The notes: generated from the letters alone by a model not told the origin. 64,000 bases of DNA from PNOJ01 sp016706845 (GCA_016706845.1 JADJIV010000014.1:1-64000); one strand, 5' to 3'. Counted from the first letter of the stretch, positions 42,451 through 52,388 are shown. Numbers and translations are program-made.

Positions 42451-45003
42451 ATGCAGCCCCACGCGCCGCTTCCGCCCTCCCCTTCGCGCCCGCTGCGGCC
42501 GGCGCGTCTGCTGGCCCTCTACCTGCTGGCGCCGCTGCTGCTGATCCTCGAGGTGCCCGTCGCCCTGCACGTGGCCAACCGCCCGGAGACCGGCCTGACG
42601 GTCCACAACCTGACCATCCGCACGGTGGCCCCCGGCGGCCCCGCCGACCGGGCCGGCCTGCTGTCCGGGGACCGCCTGCTGGCGCTGGACGGCCGCGTCC
42701 TGGACACGCAGGTCGACTACCACACGGCCCTGGCCGACCGCTACGATCTCGCGCCCCGGGCCTACCGCGCGCGGCGCGGCGGCGAGGTGTTCACCGCCCG
42801 GGTGGAACCCACCCTGCCGGCCCGCTCGCGGATCATCTGGAGCTACGGCCTCTCCCTGGCCGGCCTGGCGTTCCTGCTGATGGGCTGGCTCATCCTGTCG
42901 CGGCGCAGCGACGTGGTGGCCCGCTACTTCTTCGGCCTGTGCGCCACCTTCGCCTTCTTCCTGATGGACGTGCCCGACTGGCCCAGCCCGTGGTACATGA
43001 CGCTCAAGGAGATCGCCCGCGACCTGGCGGTGATGCTGCTGCCGGTGATCTTCCTGCGCTTCGCGCTGTACTTCCCGGACCGCACGCACCTGACCCCGCG
43101 CACCCGCGCCCGCCACCGGCTGCTGCTGCTGCCGGCGATCCCCGTGTTCCTGTTGAGCCTCTACGCCGAAGCCGCCCGCCTCGACCCGGCCGAATCGCGC
43201 ACCGTCGCGGTGCTGCAGCAGCTCGCCGGCCTCTACTTCCTCACCTACATGACGGCCGGCGTGGGGGTGTTCATCGGCAAGATGTTCGGCCGGGACCGCC
43301 CGCTGCGCCAGGCCAAGCTGCGCGTCGCCTTCGGCGGCCTGGTCCTGGGCTTCGTGCCGTTCATCCTGGGCGCGGTCCTGCACAACATCGGGGGCTCGGT
43401 GCGCCTCCCCTACCAGGACTGGTACGGCTTCTCGCTGGTGCTCGTGCCGGTGAGCTTCGGCCTGGCCATCCTGCGCTACGGGGCGCTGGACCTCGCCTAC
43501 GTCGTGCGCCACGGCCTGGTCTACACCCTGCTGACGGTGCTGGTGGTGCTGACCTACACGCTGCTCGTCGGCGTCCTGGGCGGTTACCTCGCCGCCCGCT
43601 TCCACGGCTCCGACCTGCCGGTGGTGCTGCTGACGGTCGTGGGGCTGACCCTCGTGCTGAATCCCCTGCGCCGCCGCCTGCACGCCGGGCTCGAGCGGGC
43701 CTTCTACCCGTCGCGGCTGGCGACCCGCGAAGCGGTCCAGCGGCTGGTCCACGACCTGGCCGGGCTCAGCGGCGACCCCGAGGCGCCGCGGTCGATGCTG
43801 GCGCGCCTGCACGACCTCTACCGTCCCGGCCACGTCGCCCTGTTCCTGGCCGAGGACGGCGCCCTGGTCCTGCGCGCGATCCACCCCGAGCCGCCTTCCC
43901 CGCCGACGGCGGCCGCCTCCCTGCCGACGGCCAGCACCCTGGGCCGCGTCGTGCTGGCGGCGCACCGCCCGGTCTACGCCGAGGAGCTCGAGGGCCTCGA
44001 CACCGCCGACCAGACCGACGCGCCCACCGCCCGGCTGCTCGCCGAACTGGACGTCCAGCTCGTGGTGCCGCTGATCAGCGGCCGCGAGCTGCGGGGCCTG
44101 CTGACGCTGGGACCGAAGACCGGCGGCGCGCTCTACACGCAGGCCGACGTCGCCAACCTGCACGGCCTGTCCGTGCAGGCCGCCGCGCTGGTCGAGGTCG
44201 CCCGGCTGCAACAGGCCCGCCTCGAGCGGGAGCGCATGGAGACGGAACTGTCCGTGGCCCACCGCATCCAGTCGCACCTGGTGCCGCGCGCGCCGCTGCG
44301 CGCGCCCGGCCTGCACGTCATGGGGCGCATGGACAGCTGCCGCGAGGTCGGCGGCGACTACTTCGACTACTTCACGCAGGAGGACGGCAGCGTCGGCTTC
44401 GCCATCGCCGACGTGGCGGGCAAGGGCGTGCCGGCGGCGCTGGTGATGACCAGCCTGCGGGTCGCCTTCCGCGCGCGGCCGCCACCCGCGGCGCGGGGCC
44501 GGACCGCGTCATCGAGGTGCTGAACGACGCCGTCTGCTCCCTGGGCGACGCCGGCCAGCTGGTGAGCTTCTTCTACGGCGTGGTCGACCGCGAACGCCCG
44601 GCGCCTGGAGTACTGCAACGCCGGCATGAATCCGCCCCATCTGCACCGGACCGGCCAGACCTACCGCGAGCGCCTGCGCAAGGGCGGCCTGCTGCTGGGG
44701 ATCAACTCCGGTCAGCGGTACGCGCGCGGCACGGTGGCCCTGGAGCCCGGCGACCTGCTGCTGCTCTACACCGACGGCTTCACCGAGCAGACCGACCAGC
44801 CCGACGGGGTCTTCTACGGCGAGGGACGCCTGGCCGACCTCGTCACCTCGTACCGGGAACGCCCGCTCTCGGACCTGCTCGGCAGGATATTTGCCGATGT
44901 CGAGGCCTTCGGGGGCCGGGATCAGACCGACGACCGCACCTTGATCTTGTTGAGGATCAACAGCATGGCCGTTGCGACCGCGGGCGGGCACTCTTCTGGC
45001 TAA
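42451..45003 (+). CDS. PDZ / multi-TM / GAF / PP2C (RsbU-SpoIIE type) phosphatase (two frameshifts)
   Basis: A membrane signalling phosphatase of about 850 codons. Order: N-terminal helix (LLALYLLAPLLLILEV), a PDZ-like domain (VAPGGPADRAGLLSGDRLLALDG), several more membrane helices to about residue 420, a GAF domain (RELRGLLTLGPKTGGALYT), a coiled coil and a PPM phosphatase domain with SCREVGGDYFDYF, FAIADVAGKGVPAALVM, LLLYTDGFTEQTD and DQTDDRTLILL carrying the metal-binding aspartates. Frame changes near 44472-44485 and 44596-44606 are needed to join the pieces. Such proteins dephosphorylate anti-anti-sigma factors; no STAS or RsbW partner lies next to it. Confidence 0.8.
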
Positions 45004-45071
45004 AGGGGAACCGGGCGCCGCCGACAGAGACGGTGTCCGCAGTTCCACTTTCACCAGATCGGAGGGCAAGC

Positions 45072-45137
45072 ATGGATCCCGTGATGGTGTTCATCAGTCT
45101 CTCGGTCGTCGACCTCCTGTGGTGGTTAAGGAAATGA
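45072..45137 (+). CDS. Possible 21-residue hydrophobic peptide
   Basis: A 22-codon frame (MDPVMVFISLSVVDLLWWLRK) starts with an ATG preceded by GGAGGG at a good distance and is followed within 15 bases by a hairpin terminator. It looks like a single membrane helix with a basic end. It lies 68 bases after the phosphatase gene. Expression is not shown; it could be chance, but the ribosome site and terminator make it worth noting. Confidence 0.4.
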   Translation: MDPVMVFISLSVVDLLWWLRK

Positions 45138-45151
45138 TCGAAGGACACGCG

Positions 45152-45199
45152 AAAAGTCCTGACCCGCAGGAAGATCCGGGGTCAGGGACTTCGCATTTC
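45152..45199 (+). terminator. Intrinsic terminator after the phosphatase/small-peptide genes
   Basis: A 12-base stem with one bulged base (45154-45165 with 45179-45191), a 13-base loop, then a CATTTCT tail on the plus strand. It lies between the plus-strand genes and the converging GroES-like gene. Confidence 0.7.
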
Positions 45200-45221
45200 T
45201 AGACCGGCGTCCGCCGCCCCC

Positions 45222-45623
45222 TCAGTCCTCGTCGGCCACCTGCCCCGGCCCCTCCATCCAATCCTCGCGCACCAGCACCAGCACCGCCGAATTCGGCACG
45301 ATCAGGTACTGCGCGCCCTCGAACGTGATCTCGACCGCGGATTTGCGCACGAACAGGACGTAGTCCCCCTCCTGCGCCTGCAGCGGCAGGAAGCGGGCCC
45401 GCGGCGGGTGCCGGTCCCAGGTGTCGGGCTCGCCTTCGTCGTCCGACCAGTCGGGCACCGGGATGCCGGGCCCCACCGAGACGACCCAGCCGCCCTGCGC
45501 CATGCGCGAGCTGAGGGCGGTGGCCGGCAGGTAGAGGCCGGTGTTGGTCTTCTCCTCGCCCTGCTCGGGCCGCACCAGCAGCCGGTCGCCGACGACGATG
45601 AGCTTCTTCTTCAGCGGCGACAC
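45222..45623 (-). CDS. GroES-like (Cpn10 family) paralogue
   Basis: 133 residues with a Cpn10 fold signature: VGDRLLVRPEQGEEKTNTG, LYLPATALSSR, VVSVGPGIPVPD, EGDYVLFVRKSAVEI and YLIVPNSAVLVLVRED. It is longer than true GroES (95 here), with an acidic insert (DWSDDEGEPDTWDRHPP) between the two halves and an acidic tail. It lies 3 bases after tlpA and far from groEL, and has no CIRCE site. Role unknown: a specialised lid, or a GroES-fold protein with another task. Confidence 0.75.
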   Translation of the reverse strand: MSPLKKKLIVVGDRLLVRPEQGEEKTNTGLYLPATALSSRMAQGGWVVSVGPGIPVPDWSDDEGEPDTWDRHPPRARFLPLQAQEGDYVLFVRKSAVEITFEGAQYLIVPNSAVLVLVREDWMEGPGQVADED

Positions 45624-45626
45624 GGC

Positions 45627-46187
45627 TCAGCCCCGCGTCCCGGGAGCGGCGGCGCGCGCGGCCTTCACCGCGGCGACGTACTCCTCGTAGGGGTGCACGC
45701 CCGTGAGCGTGGTGTGGACCCGGCCGTCCGGCCGCACGATCACCGTGGTCGGGATGCTCGAGAAGTTGCCGAAGGCCGACGCGGACCGCTCGTCGGCCAT
45801 CGCCACCGCGAAGGTGAAACCGTTCTGGCGGATGAACGGCACGACCACCGACGGCCCCTTCTGGTCGACCGACAACGCGAGGACCGTCACGCCCTGCGTC
45901 TTGTAGGTGTCGTGCAGTTTCTGCAGGTGGGGCATCGCGATCCGGCAGGGGCCGCACCAGGTGGCCCAGTAGTCCACCACGACGACCTGGCCGCGCAGGT
46001 CCGACAGGCGCAGGGTCTTGCCCTCGAGCGTGGTGACCGTGAAATCGGGGACCCCGGTCGCGGCGGCGGGCGCGGCCGCGGCCGCGGCCTGCGTCGCGTT
46101 CGCGGCCGGGGGCGCCTTGGCCTCGCCGCAACCGCCGCCGGTCGTCGCGAAGGCCAGGATCAGCAGCGTCGTCAGCAGGAGCTTCAT
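45627..46187 (-). CDS. TlpA-like thiol-disulfide oxidoreductase
   Basis: 186-residue exported thioredoxin-like protein. Signal sequence (LLLTTLLILAFATTGGGC), perhaps lipoprotein-like though the lipobox is poor, then an Ala/Pro linker and the redox fold with WATWCGPCRIAMP (CxxC) and cis-Pro IPTTVIVRPDG. Reduces disulfides in the periplasm, probably with electrons from DsbD encoded just upstream. Confidence 0.88.
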   Translation of the reverse strand: MKLLLTTLLILAFATTGGGCGEAKAPPAANATQAAAAAAPAAATGVPDFTVTTLEGKTLRLSDLRGQVVVVDYWATWCGPCRIAMPHLQKLHDTYKTQGVTVLALSVDQKGPSVVVPFIRQNGFTFAVAMADERSASAFGNFSSIPTTVIVRPDGRVHTTLTGVHPYEEYVAAVKAARAAAPGTRG

Positions 46188-46251
46188 GGTGCGTACCCTC
46201 CGGCGATCCTCGTCGGATCGGAACTGGTTGGCGATCGGATCGGGTTGTCGA

Positions 46252-46575
46252 TCAGATCAAGTTGTCGATCTTGGCGGCCATCTTCTCCTTCGCGATCACC
46301 CCGATCTGGGAGTCGCGCACCTGGCCGCCCTTGATGTAGAGGACCGTCGGCACGGACATCACGCCGTACTTCATGGCGGCCTGCCGGGCCTCGTCCACGT
46401 CCACGTGGGCGATCTTCACCTTACCCGCGTACTGGGCGGCGAGTTCCTCGACGATGGGCTTGAGCTGCTTGCAGGGGCCGCACCAGGTGGCGCTGAAGTC
46501 CACCACGACGGGCAGCGCGCTGTCGAGGACCTCCTGCTGGAAGTTCGCGTCGGTCACGTGGATCAGCTGGCTCAT
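46252..46575 (-). CDS. trxA: Thioredoxin
   Basis: 107-residue cytoplasmic thioredoxin: VVVDFSATWCGPCKQLKPI with the WCGPC site, VDVDEARQAAMKYGVMSVPTVL with the cis-Pro. The ATG at 46575 is preceded by GGGGAGGAACC. The dsbD frame stays open into this gene, but the ribosome site and family length place the start here. It would supply reducing power to DsbD. Confidence 0.93.
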   Translation of the reverse strand: MSQLIHVTDANFQQEVLDSALPVVVDFSATWCGPCKQLKPIVEELAAQYAGKVKIAHVDVDEARQAAMKYGVMSVPTVLYIKGGQVRDSQIGVIAKEKMAAKIDNLI

Positions 46576-48479
46576 GGTTCCTCCCCTGTCGGACGGGTGA
46601 TCGCTGGCGGTCGCGCGCGCGGCCTCGCGCCGCACGCGCTCGAGGACGACGCCCAGGTCGCGGGCGTCCATGAAGCCGGAGAAGCGCTCGAGCTCGCGCC
46701 CCTGCGGGTCGAAGAACAGGACCGTCGGCATGCCGACGACCCCGTAGCGGCGCGCCAGCGCGTCGTTGGCCGCGCTGCGCTCGGTGAGGTCCATCTTCAC
46801 GGCCACGAAATCCCCGGCGAGGGCCAGGATCGCCGGCTGGTTGTAGGTGCGCTCGTCGAGCTCCAGGCAGGCCGCGCACCAGGCGGCCCAGAAGTCCATC
46901 ATCAACGGCTTGCCCTGCTCCCGCGCGGCCGCGAAGGCCGCCTGGTCGTCGTGCAGCCAGGCCGGTTCGTCGTGGCCGGCCGCGGCGGTCTCTCCGACGG
47001 CGGCGCCGCCGCCGGCCGGCAGCAGCCCGGGCGCCAGCCCGCGCAGGCCGCCCAGGATGGCGAGCGTCGCGCCGAGCAGCCACAGGAAGCGCAGGCCGCC
47101 GAGGTTCAGCCCGGCCCGCGCGCCCGCGCCCTCGGGCAGGGCGCGCCAGGCGCCCCAGGCGCTGACGCTCAGCAGCAGCGCGAGGCCGAACACCGCCGCC
47201 AGCAGCCAGACCGGCACGTAGAGGCGCAGGAACCACAGGGCCAGGGCGAAGAGCACGACCGCGAAGACGTGCTTGACGGTCTGCATCCAGCCGCCCGCGC
47301 CGGGCAGCGCCGTCAGCAGGCCGCTGAAGGTGCCCAGGGCCACGAAGAGGACGCCCAGTCCCAGCGCGAAGGTGAACAGCAGCCAGAAGCCGAGCACCAG
47401 GTTGCCCGTCGTCGCCACCCAGGTCAGCAGCACGATCAGCACCGGGCCGACGCAGGGCGCGGCGATCAGGCCCATCGCCGCCCCCATCAGCAGCGGCCCC
47501 AGGAATCCGGTGCGCCCGCCTCCCACCCGGCTGGTCAGCGAACTCGGCAGCTGCAGGTCGAACAGGCCCGCCATGCTCAGGGCCATCGCGCCGATGATCG
47601 CCGCGACGATGGCGGCGAACACGGGGGTCTGGGTCGCCTGGCCGAAGGCGCCGCCGGTCGCGGCCGCCGCCACGCCGAGGATGGAGTAGACCAGCGCGAT
47701 GCCCAGGACGTACCACAGCGACAGCACGAAACCCTTGAGGGGACGGCCGCGGGAGTTGCCGCCGATGTAGCTGATCGTGATGGGGATCATGGGGTAGACG
47801 CAGGGCGTGAAGCTCGCCAGGACGCCGCCCAGGAACACCAGCAGGAAGGCCAGCCAGCTGCCCTTCTCCAGGGCGCGCTGCAGGCGCGCCTGCAGGCCGC
47901 CGCCGGCGGGGGCCGCGGCGTCGGCGGCGATGTCGCCGGCCGCGGTCTTCGTCGTCACGTCCGCCGTCGTCGCGCTCGGGGCGGCGGCGCGCGGCGCCAG
48001 CTCCACCTCCAGCGTCGCGACGGCCTCGCGCCCGGCTGGTAGCAGACCGCGGCGTCCCCCTCGCGGCAGAGCTGGTACTCGGCCCGCAGCGTGACGCGCA
48101 GCGGACCGGCGCGGTCCGGCCACGTCACCGGCACCATCGCCATGACCTCGCCGCGGTAGTAGGGGATCTCGGCCGCGACGGGTTTGGGGAACACCGCCGG
48201 CCCGAACGCGGCGGCGGGGTCGCTCGCGAAGGCGAGGCCCTGGAACGTCGCCGTCAGGTGCGTGCCGGCCGGCACGTGGTAGACGACGCCGAGCCGGGAC
48301 GCGCCGCCCGCGGCGGGGTCGCCGCCGAGGAGCTTGAGGGTCACGGTCAGCTGCGGCGGGGTCTCGGCGCCGGCCGGCGGGACCGCCACTCCCGCGAGCG
48401 CCAGGGCGCACAGGGCCCCCACCGCCCAGGCCCGCGCCGCGGCGGCCGCGCGCCCGCTGTTCTTGCTTGGTCTGATCAC
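46572..48479 (-). CDS. dsbD: Thiol:disulfide interchange protein DsbD (frameshift near 5'end)
   Basis: Transfers electrons from thioredoxin across the membrane to periplasmic proteins; about 635 codons. Signal peptide (ALCALALAGVAVPPAGA) and alpha domain with the paired cysteines in CREGDAAVC; eight-helix core with FTPCVYPMIP and APCVGP holding the membrane Cys pair; C-terminal gamma domain with FWAAWCAACLELD (CxxC). The alpha domain is in a different frame from the core; the break is near 48030-48045. The end is set at the TGA overlapping trxA (ATGA), but the literal frame runs on into trxA, so another base may be missing near 46600. GTG start overlaps the FG-GAP stop. Confidence 0.88.
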
Positions 48480-49315
48480 TGGAGGTGCTTCTCCCTGCGG
48501 ACGTCCACGTCGTAGATCTTCATGACGGCGGCGTCGCTCTCGGTCAGCACCTCGAGGATGCCGTCGCCGTCGACGTCGAGCAGTTCGATCCGGGCGCCGA
48601 AGACTTCGTCGCCCCACTTCAGGTCGCCGCTGCGCGAGTTCAGGACCTGGCCGGTGTTCAACACGATGTCGGGCAGCTTGTCCCCGTCGACGTCGCCGAC
48701 CGCGATGCGGGTCGCCTCGTACTCGTTCAGGCTGGTCCACTCGCGGATGAAGTTGATGCCGTCGATGTAGTAGATGTGCCGGTCCGCGTTGACGACCAGC
48801 TCCAGCGCGGCGTCGTCGTCGACGTCGCCCACGCAGAGCCCGTGCAGGACCTGGAAGTCGTTCTGGAGGGTCTCGTAGCGCAGGCGGCCGTCCCCGGCGG
48901 TCCAGACGTAGAGGATGGCCGCGCTGGTCCAGGCGATCACCTCGTCCGAGCCGTCCCCATCGAGGTCGGCGCTGAGGACCTCTTGGACCGTGCCGGTCAG
49001 CTGCTTGCTGGTCCAGAGCGCCCGGGCGCCCTCGCCGGTGACGTGGACGAGGCGGACCAGGCCGAAGCGGTCGCCCAGGGCCAGCACCGGGCCGTCGGCG
49101 TCCTCCAGGGATTCGACCGAGGCGACGTGGTCGAGCCGCTCGGCGGCGCGCATCGCCCGCACGTAGTCCTGGTAGCCGAGGGTTCGCGGTCCGCCGGCGA
49201 TGAGCCCGAACTCCTGCTGCGCCGCGGCCGGGCCGGCGGCGATCAGCAGGGCGGTCGCGAGCACGGCGGCCGCGAGCGCGGGCGAGCCGCGCCGGGATCG
49301 AGTCGTTGTCGTCAT
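48476..49315 (-). CDS. Exported FG-GAP/VCBS-type beta-propeller protein
   Basis: 279 residues with a signal peptide (ALAAAVLATALLIAAGPAAA) and repeated calcium-loop motifs: DLDGDGSDEV, DVDDDAALELV, DVDGDKLPDIV and DVDGDGILEV. These build integrin-like propeller blades, common on secreted proteins of this type of bacterium. The ATG at 49315 starts directly before the signal. It is the first gene before dsbD and overlaps it by GTGA. Function unknown; perhaps binds partners or polysaccharide. Confidence 0.8.
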   Translation of the reverse strand: MTTTTRSRRGSPALAAAVLATALLIAAGPAAAQQEFGLIAGGPRTLGYQDYVRAMRAAERLDHVASVESLEDADGPVLALGDRFGLVRLVHVTGEGARALWTSKQLTGTVQEVLSADLDGDGSDEVIAWTSAAILYVWTAGDGRLRYETLQNDFQVLHGLCVGDVDDDAALELVVNADRHIYYIDGINFIREWTSLNEYEATRIAVGDVDGDKLPDIVLNTGQVLNSRSGDLKWGDEVFGARIELLDVDGDGILEVLTESDAAVMKIYDVDVRREKHLQ

Positions 49316-49509
49316 GAGGGGCCTCGCGGGTCTCCTGGTGATGCCGGCCGCCGGCGGCCTCGACGCGCGCGGCGGCCGGGTCCGGCTGGACGCCGGCCCG
49401 GGCACTCAGGGGGTGGCGATTTCAGGCGTTCAACATAACCGCTGCCCGCCGCCCCGTCCACCGGCGGATCGGCGTTCCGGGCCGGAGGATGCGCCGGCGG
49501 CGCGGCGGG

Positions 49510-49764
49510 TCACCAGGGGATGGGGAAGCCGGCCTGCAGGTGGCAGGACCAGCCGGAGTAGTCGAGGCCCGCGTCGATGAAGCGGCGCCAGCGCACCAGC
49601 GCCACGATCAGCGTGCGCGGCGACGGCCGCAGTTCCCAGCCGCCCTCCAGCACGCCCGAGTAGTTGCGCAGTTCGCCGGCGGCGGTCGCCTCGCCGGCGG
49701 AATCCGCCGCGGCCACGCCCGGGAAGCTGATCTGGGCGATGTCGAGGCCGAGGCCGACGAAGGC
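49510..49764 (-). pseudogene. 3' part of an exported probable outer-membrane protein gene, cut by the IS element
   Basis: Downstream (C-terminal) piece of the gene whose start is at 52796. It reads AAFVGLGLDIAQISF, then NYSGVLEGGWELRP, LIVALVRWRRF and ends CHLQAGFPIPW. The alternating pattern and final aromatic residue resemble a small outer-membrane beta-barrel. Joined to the other piece without the IS and one copy of the 5-base duplication, the frame is continuous for 217 codons. Confidence 0.8.
49760..49764 (+). repeat. Target-site duplication AAGGC, left copy
   Basis: Five bases directly before the left end of the IS, repeated exactly at 52393-52397 after the right end. Confidence 0.85.
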
Positions 49765-49768
49765 TGCG

Positions 49769-49859
49769 TATTCCAGTGATTTCGGCCACCCATTCCGATC
49801 GATTCCGGCCGCCCAGTCCAGCCCATTACGGCCACCTGTTCCGCCGCATTCCGGCCACC
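49769..49859 (-). repeat. Left-end array of four 22-23-base repeats of the IS
   Basis: Four units (49769-49790, 49791-49813, 49814-49836, 49837-49859), each read on the minus strand as a GGTGGCCG... box ending in GGAAT-like sequence. They diverge with distance from the tip, as expected of transposase-binding sites in IS21 elements. Confidence 0.75.
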
Positions 49860-49908
49860 ACCGGGCGTAGCGACGCAGGGGTCATTCTTAGCCCCTTCCG
49901 CGGTTCGG

Positions 49909-50636
49909 TCAACGTTTCTCCTTCTTCTTGCGCAGGACTCGCCGGCCAGCTCGATCTTGTGCGCGTTGTGGATCACCCGGTCCAGGATCGCGTCGGCCAG
50001 CGTCGGGTCATCCAGGTACTGGTGCCAGGCGCCGACCGGCAGCTGGCTCGTGATCAGGGTCGAACGGGCCTGGTAACGGTCATCCAGGACCTCGAGCAGA
50101 TCGCGTCGATTCTCCGGCGTCAGTGGCGCCAGCCCCCAGTCGTCCAGCACCAGCAGGTCCGCGCGCGCGAGCTTGGCCAGCTGCTTGCGGTAGCTGCCGT
50201 CGGCCTTGGCGATCTCCAGATCGTGGCATAGCCGCGGCAGGCGCTGGTACATGACCCGCAGTCCGTGGCGGCACGCCTGCTGCGCCAGGGCGCACCCGGT
50301 ACGTCTTGCCACGCCGGTGGGGCCGGTGATCACCACGTTCAGGTGCGCTGCGATCCACTGGCACGACGCCAGGCTGAGCATCAGCGACTTGCCCAGGCCG
50401 CGCCGGCTGCGGTAGTCGATGTCCTCCATGCAGGCCGGCAGCCGCAGCCGCGCCTGCGTCAGCCGGGTCTTCAGGCGCCGGTTCGCCCGGGCCGTCTCCT
50501 CCCGGTCCACCAGCAGGCCTGGGCGGTCTTCGAAGCTCGGTCGGCCACGTCCGGGGTCGCAGCTGATCGACCAGGCCGTCGGCCATGCCGGCCAGCTGCA
50601 GTTCCGCAGCTTCTCCACCGTCGGATGGATCAACAT
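49909..50636 (-). CDS. istB: IstB-like ATP-binding transposition helper (frameshifts)
   Basis: AAA+ protein of about 242 codons that helps IstA choose targets. It begins MLIHPTVEKLRELQLAGMAD (after one frame change), then PGLLVDREETARANRRLK, a Walker A region (ITGPTGVGK only after restoring one base), RADLLVLDDWGLAPLTPE (Walker B) and LPVGAWHQYLDDPTLADAIL. The end RKKKEKR also needs a frame change. At least three breaks exist; as host genes show the same, they may be sequence errors rather than decay. Confidence 0.8.
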
Positions 50637-52167
50637 GGCCGCCCTCCTTCGGCGACGAACGGCAACACCGGCGCGTAGTAGTCGGCGCCCCGGATGTTCT
50701 CGTGCTCGATCGCCGGCGTCGGCGCCGCCGCCCGCGGCAACGGTTGGCGGTCCAGGCCGCTCTTGAGGATCGAGGCCAGACTCCTGTAACTGCAGGCGCC
50801 GGTCGCCAGGGCCCGCTCGCAGGCCGCCTCCAGGCGCTCGTTGCCGTACTGCTTGCCCAGACGCATCCGCCCAGGCACGAACGATAGCCCTGCTGGGGGG
50901 GGGGCGGCTCGCGATGATCCGCGTCGCCACCGCCGAGACCGCGCCGCCGGCCTCGCCCAGCGCACCACCGCCGGCGTCCACTTCGCGTACTGGCGATGGT
51001 GGTCCGGCATGTGCTGCGGCAGCGTCGTGAAGCGGCCCTGCTGGTGGCTGCGCACATGGCTGGCCACCCGCCGGCCGCGGTGCAGCACCTCCACCGTCGT
51101 GGCGGTCACGCGCCTCGCAGCGCAGGCCCGCCAGCGATACGGCACCGAGTAGTAGTGCTTGCCCACGGCCCGTGGTAGTCGATGTGCACCCGCACCTTCG
51201 ACCCTCGGCGTACTCGTAGGGCGTGCTCGGCAGCGGCCGTAGCGCCGGCCGGTCCAGCTCCTCCCACAGACTGCGCCGGCTGCCGGCTGCTGGAACGGCT
51301 TGTTGTTCAGCGCCTCCAGAAGCTCCCCCGATCGTCTGGTTCGGCTCCGCCAGGCTGAAGAACGTCCGGTGCCGCAGCCGCGCCAGGATCCAGCGCTCGG
51401 CCAACAGCACCCCGGCTTCGGCCTTCGCCTTGTCCTTCGGACGGCACACCCGCGCCGGCAACACCGCCACCCCATAGTGACTGGCCATCTCCTGGTACGT
51501 CGGGTTCAGGTCAGGCTCGTACAGGTGCGGGCTCGTCACACCGGATTTCAAGTTGTCGGGGACCAGCGCTTCCGGCACCCCGCCCAGGTACTGCAGCGCC
51601 CGCACGTGGGACGCGATCCAGTCCGGCAGCGCCTGCGTCCACGTCGCTTCGCAGTACGTGTAGTTGCTGGCCCCAGCACCGCGACGAAGACCTGAGCCTG
51701 TCGGATCTCGCCCGTCTCGCGGTCGCCACCGGCACCGTCGGACCCGCGTAGTCGATGAACCGCTTCTCGCCCGCCCGGTGCGTCTGGCGCATCACCAGAT
51801 CCTGCCGACCCCGCCACTGGCCGTACAGATCGCAGAACCGGCTGTACTGGTGACCTTCAGGGTGAACCGCCTTGTGCTCCTGCCACAGCAGGAACAGCGT
51901 CACGCCCTTGTGGCGCTTCAGCTCCAGATGAAGCTGAGCCCAGTCCGGCTGGGGCCGCTGCTCCGGCGACAGCGACGGCGACGGCGGGAACACCGCCTCC
52001 AACTCCGCGTCGTCCATCTCCTGGGCCGATGGCCAGCTCAGGCTCCCACCGCCGACAACCGCAGGTACTCTGCCACCGTGCTGCGAGCGATGCCGCAGCT
52101 GTGGGCGATGACCGATTGCTCAGACCACAGCCCGCTTTAACCTCAAGACCTCTTTGATCTTACGCAT
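50630..52167 (-). CDS. istA: IstA-like DDE transposase (several frameshifts)
   Basis: Transposase of about 510 codons pieced together from several frames. N-terminus MRKIKEVLRL then an HTH (IAHSCGIARSTVAEYLRLSA); catalytic core with FIDYAG (first Asp), VPDNLKSGV (second Asp) and KAKAEAGV (Glu), then AEPNQTIG and a beta-domain VGKHYYSVPYRW. The end NIRGADYYAPVLPF overlaps istB. A run of ten G at 50895-50904 lies in the gene and is a likely error hotspot. Confidence 0.8.
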
Positions 52168-52273
52168 GGACAACCGCTCTGGGCACCTGCTCCTTCGGCT
52201 CGGCGTGGCGAGAAAAGGAGGACGGTACCCGCTGGGGTGTCCTGCGTCGCTACCAACCGGCTACCCCAGCAGG

Positions 52274-52388
52274 GGTGGCCGATTTGCGTCGGAATCGGTG
52301 GCCGAATTGGATCGGAATGGGTGGCCGATTTCGATCGGAATGGGTGGCCGAAATGGATCGGAATCAGTGGCCGATTTCAGTCGGAATA
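52274..52388 (+). repeat. Right-end array of five 23-base repeats of the IS
   Basis: Five contiguous units of exactly 23 bases (52274-52296, 52297-52319, 52320-52342, 52343-52365, 52366-52388), each starting (G/A)GTGGCCGA and ending TCGGAAT plus one base. They stop 4 bases before the IS tip and lie upstream of istA, so they may act both as transposase sites and on the istA promoter. Confidence 0.85.

Noticed and set aside
45222..49315. The redox/GroES-like region as a newly acquired island
   Set aside because: Composition, overlaps and promoter style match the neighbours and no integrase, repeat or tRNA boundary is present.
50895..50904. Ten-G run in istA as a phase-variation switch
   Set aside because: istA has several other frame breaks, so switching this run alone would not restore the protein; assembly error is more likely.
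52274..52388. Five 23-base direct repeats considered as a CRISPR array
   Set aside because: The units are contiguous with no spacers and lie exactly at the IS end, with matching inverted units at the other end; no cas genes are present.
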